Assembly (NCBI GenBank): GCA_017940105.1
Contig: JAGAZG010000021.1
Span: 1 to 7,297 of the forward strand
Reading direction: 5' to 3'
DNA: 7,297 bases
Source of the DNA: Mailhella sp.
Lineage (GTDB): Bacteria > Desulfobacterota > Desulfovibrionia > Desulfovibrionales > Desulfovibrionaceae
Notes under the pieces: generated by a model
Told to the model about the DNA's origin: nothing
Database searches by the model: none
What the model saw: only the letters and a program-made list of their open reading frames with translations
Program-made: the position numbers and the translations under genes
Shown: in pieces, positions 7,151-7,297 of the stretch
Layout of the letters: the number at the start of each line of letters is the position of its first letter
Numbering within the stretch: the stretch's first letter is position 1

Positions 7151-7297
7151 TCAGATGTTGCTGGAGCCTGATTTCTTCAAGTATCCGTATATGAGTCCAA
7201 AGCACAGGGTGTAGCAATCATCTGCGCAGACGCTTCTGAATCTGCCCAGCGTGGCAAAATTTTTATGGTTTGGACCCAAAATCCATGCTGGTTTAAA
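7151..7297 (-). CDS. Possible 3' end of an unidentified minus-strand ORF
   Basis: One minus-strand frame is open from the right edge to a TGA at 7153-7151, giving 48 residues. Features are WILGPNHKNFATLGRF, a cysteine-rich stretch VCADDCYTLC (C-X3-C-X3-C) and a tail YLKKSGSSNI. It ends 36 bases before the flavoprotein ATG on the same strand, a spacing that would fit a two-gene operon. I do not recognise the family. A faint likeness of the PAWILG...FATLG segment to the C-terminus of flavin reductase (flavoredoxin) proteins is too weak to name it. A second minus-strand frame is also open for about 39 codons here, so reading frame alone does not prove coding. This stretch may instead be the upstream region of the flavoprotein gene. 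Confidence 0.3.
   Translation of the reverse strand, partial: FKPAWILGPNHKNFATLGRFRSVCADDCYTLCFGLIYGYLKKSGSSNI

Overview
The window looks like a chromosomal housekeeping segment from a diderm bacterium. The best guess is a Desulfovibrio-like member of the Desulfovibrionales, with roughly balanced base composition. That placement rests on gene order (ribD-ribE-...-ribH-nusB-leuS-lptE-holA) and on the general feel of the proteins; no marker here fixes the genus. The lipoprotein LptE shows that the cell builds a lipopolysaccharide outer membrane.

Layout. Positions 1-6469 hold one co-directional plus-strand block. It opens inside ribD (only the reductase half is in view), followed by ribE (riboflavin synthase), a 103-bp gap with a good promoter-like sequence, ribH (lumazine synthase), nusB (antitermination), leuS (leucyl-tRNA synthetase), lptE (LPS assembly lipoprotein) and holA (DNA polymerase III delta). 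Most junctions are tight or overlapping: ribD/ribE share 1 base, ribH/nusB share 8 bases, leuS/lptE are 1 base apart, and lptE/holA share 1 base. This fits a polycistronic transcript with translational coupling. From 6497 to the right edge the direction reverses. A flavodoxin-fold protein with a compact four-cysteine cluster is encoded on the minus strand, converging on holA. Behind it is the 3' end of a possible further minus-strand ORF that runs off the window.

How the genes work together. RibD, RibH and RibE are consecutive late enzymes of riboflavin synthesis: RibD makes the pyrimidine, RibH condenses it with dihydroxybutanone phosphate to lumazine, and RibE dismutates lumazine to riboflavin. 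The bifunctional ribBA that sits between ribE and ribH in related sulfate reducers, as I recall, is absent here. Exactly there lies the short AT-rich gap with a sigma70-type promoter. NusB, LeuS, LptE and HolA are unrelated core functions carried downstream. The minus-strand flavoprotein would be a consumer of FMN, though nothing else ties it to the riboflavin genes.

I found no RNA genes, mobile elements, CRISPR arrays or obviously novel multi-gene system. The most noteworthy points are the missing ribBA with its replacement promoter, the iron-sulfur-flavoprotein-like gene, and the unidentified partial ORF at the right edge.
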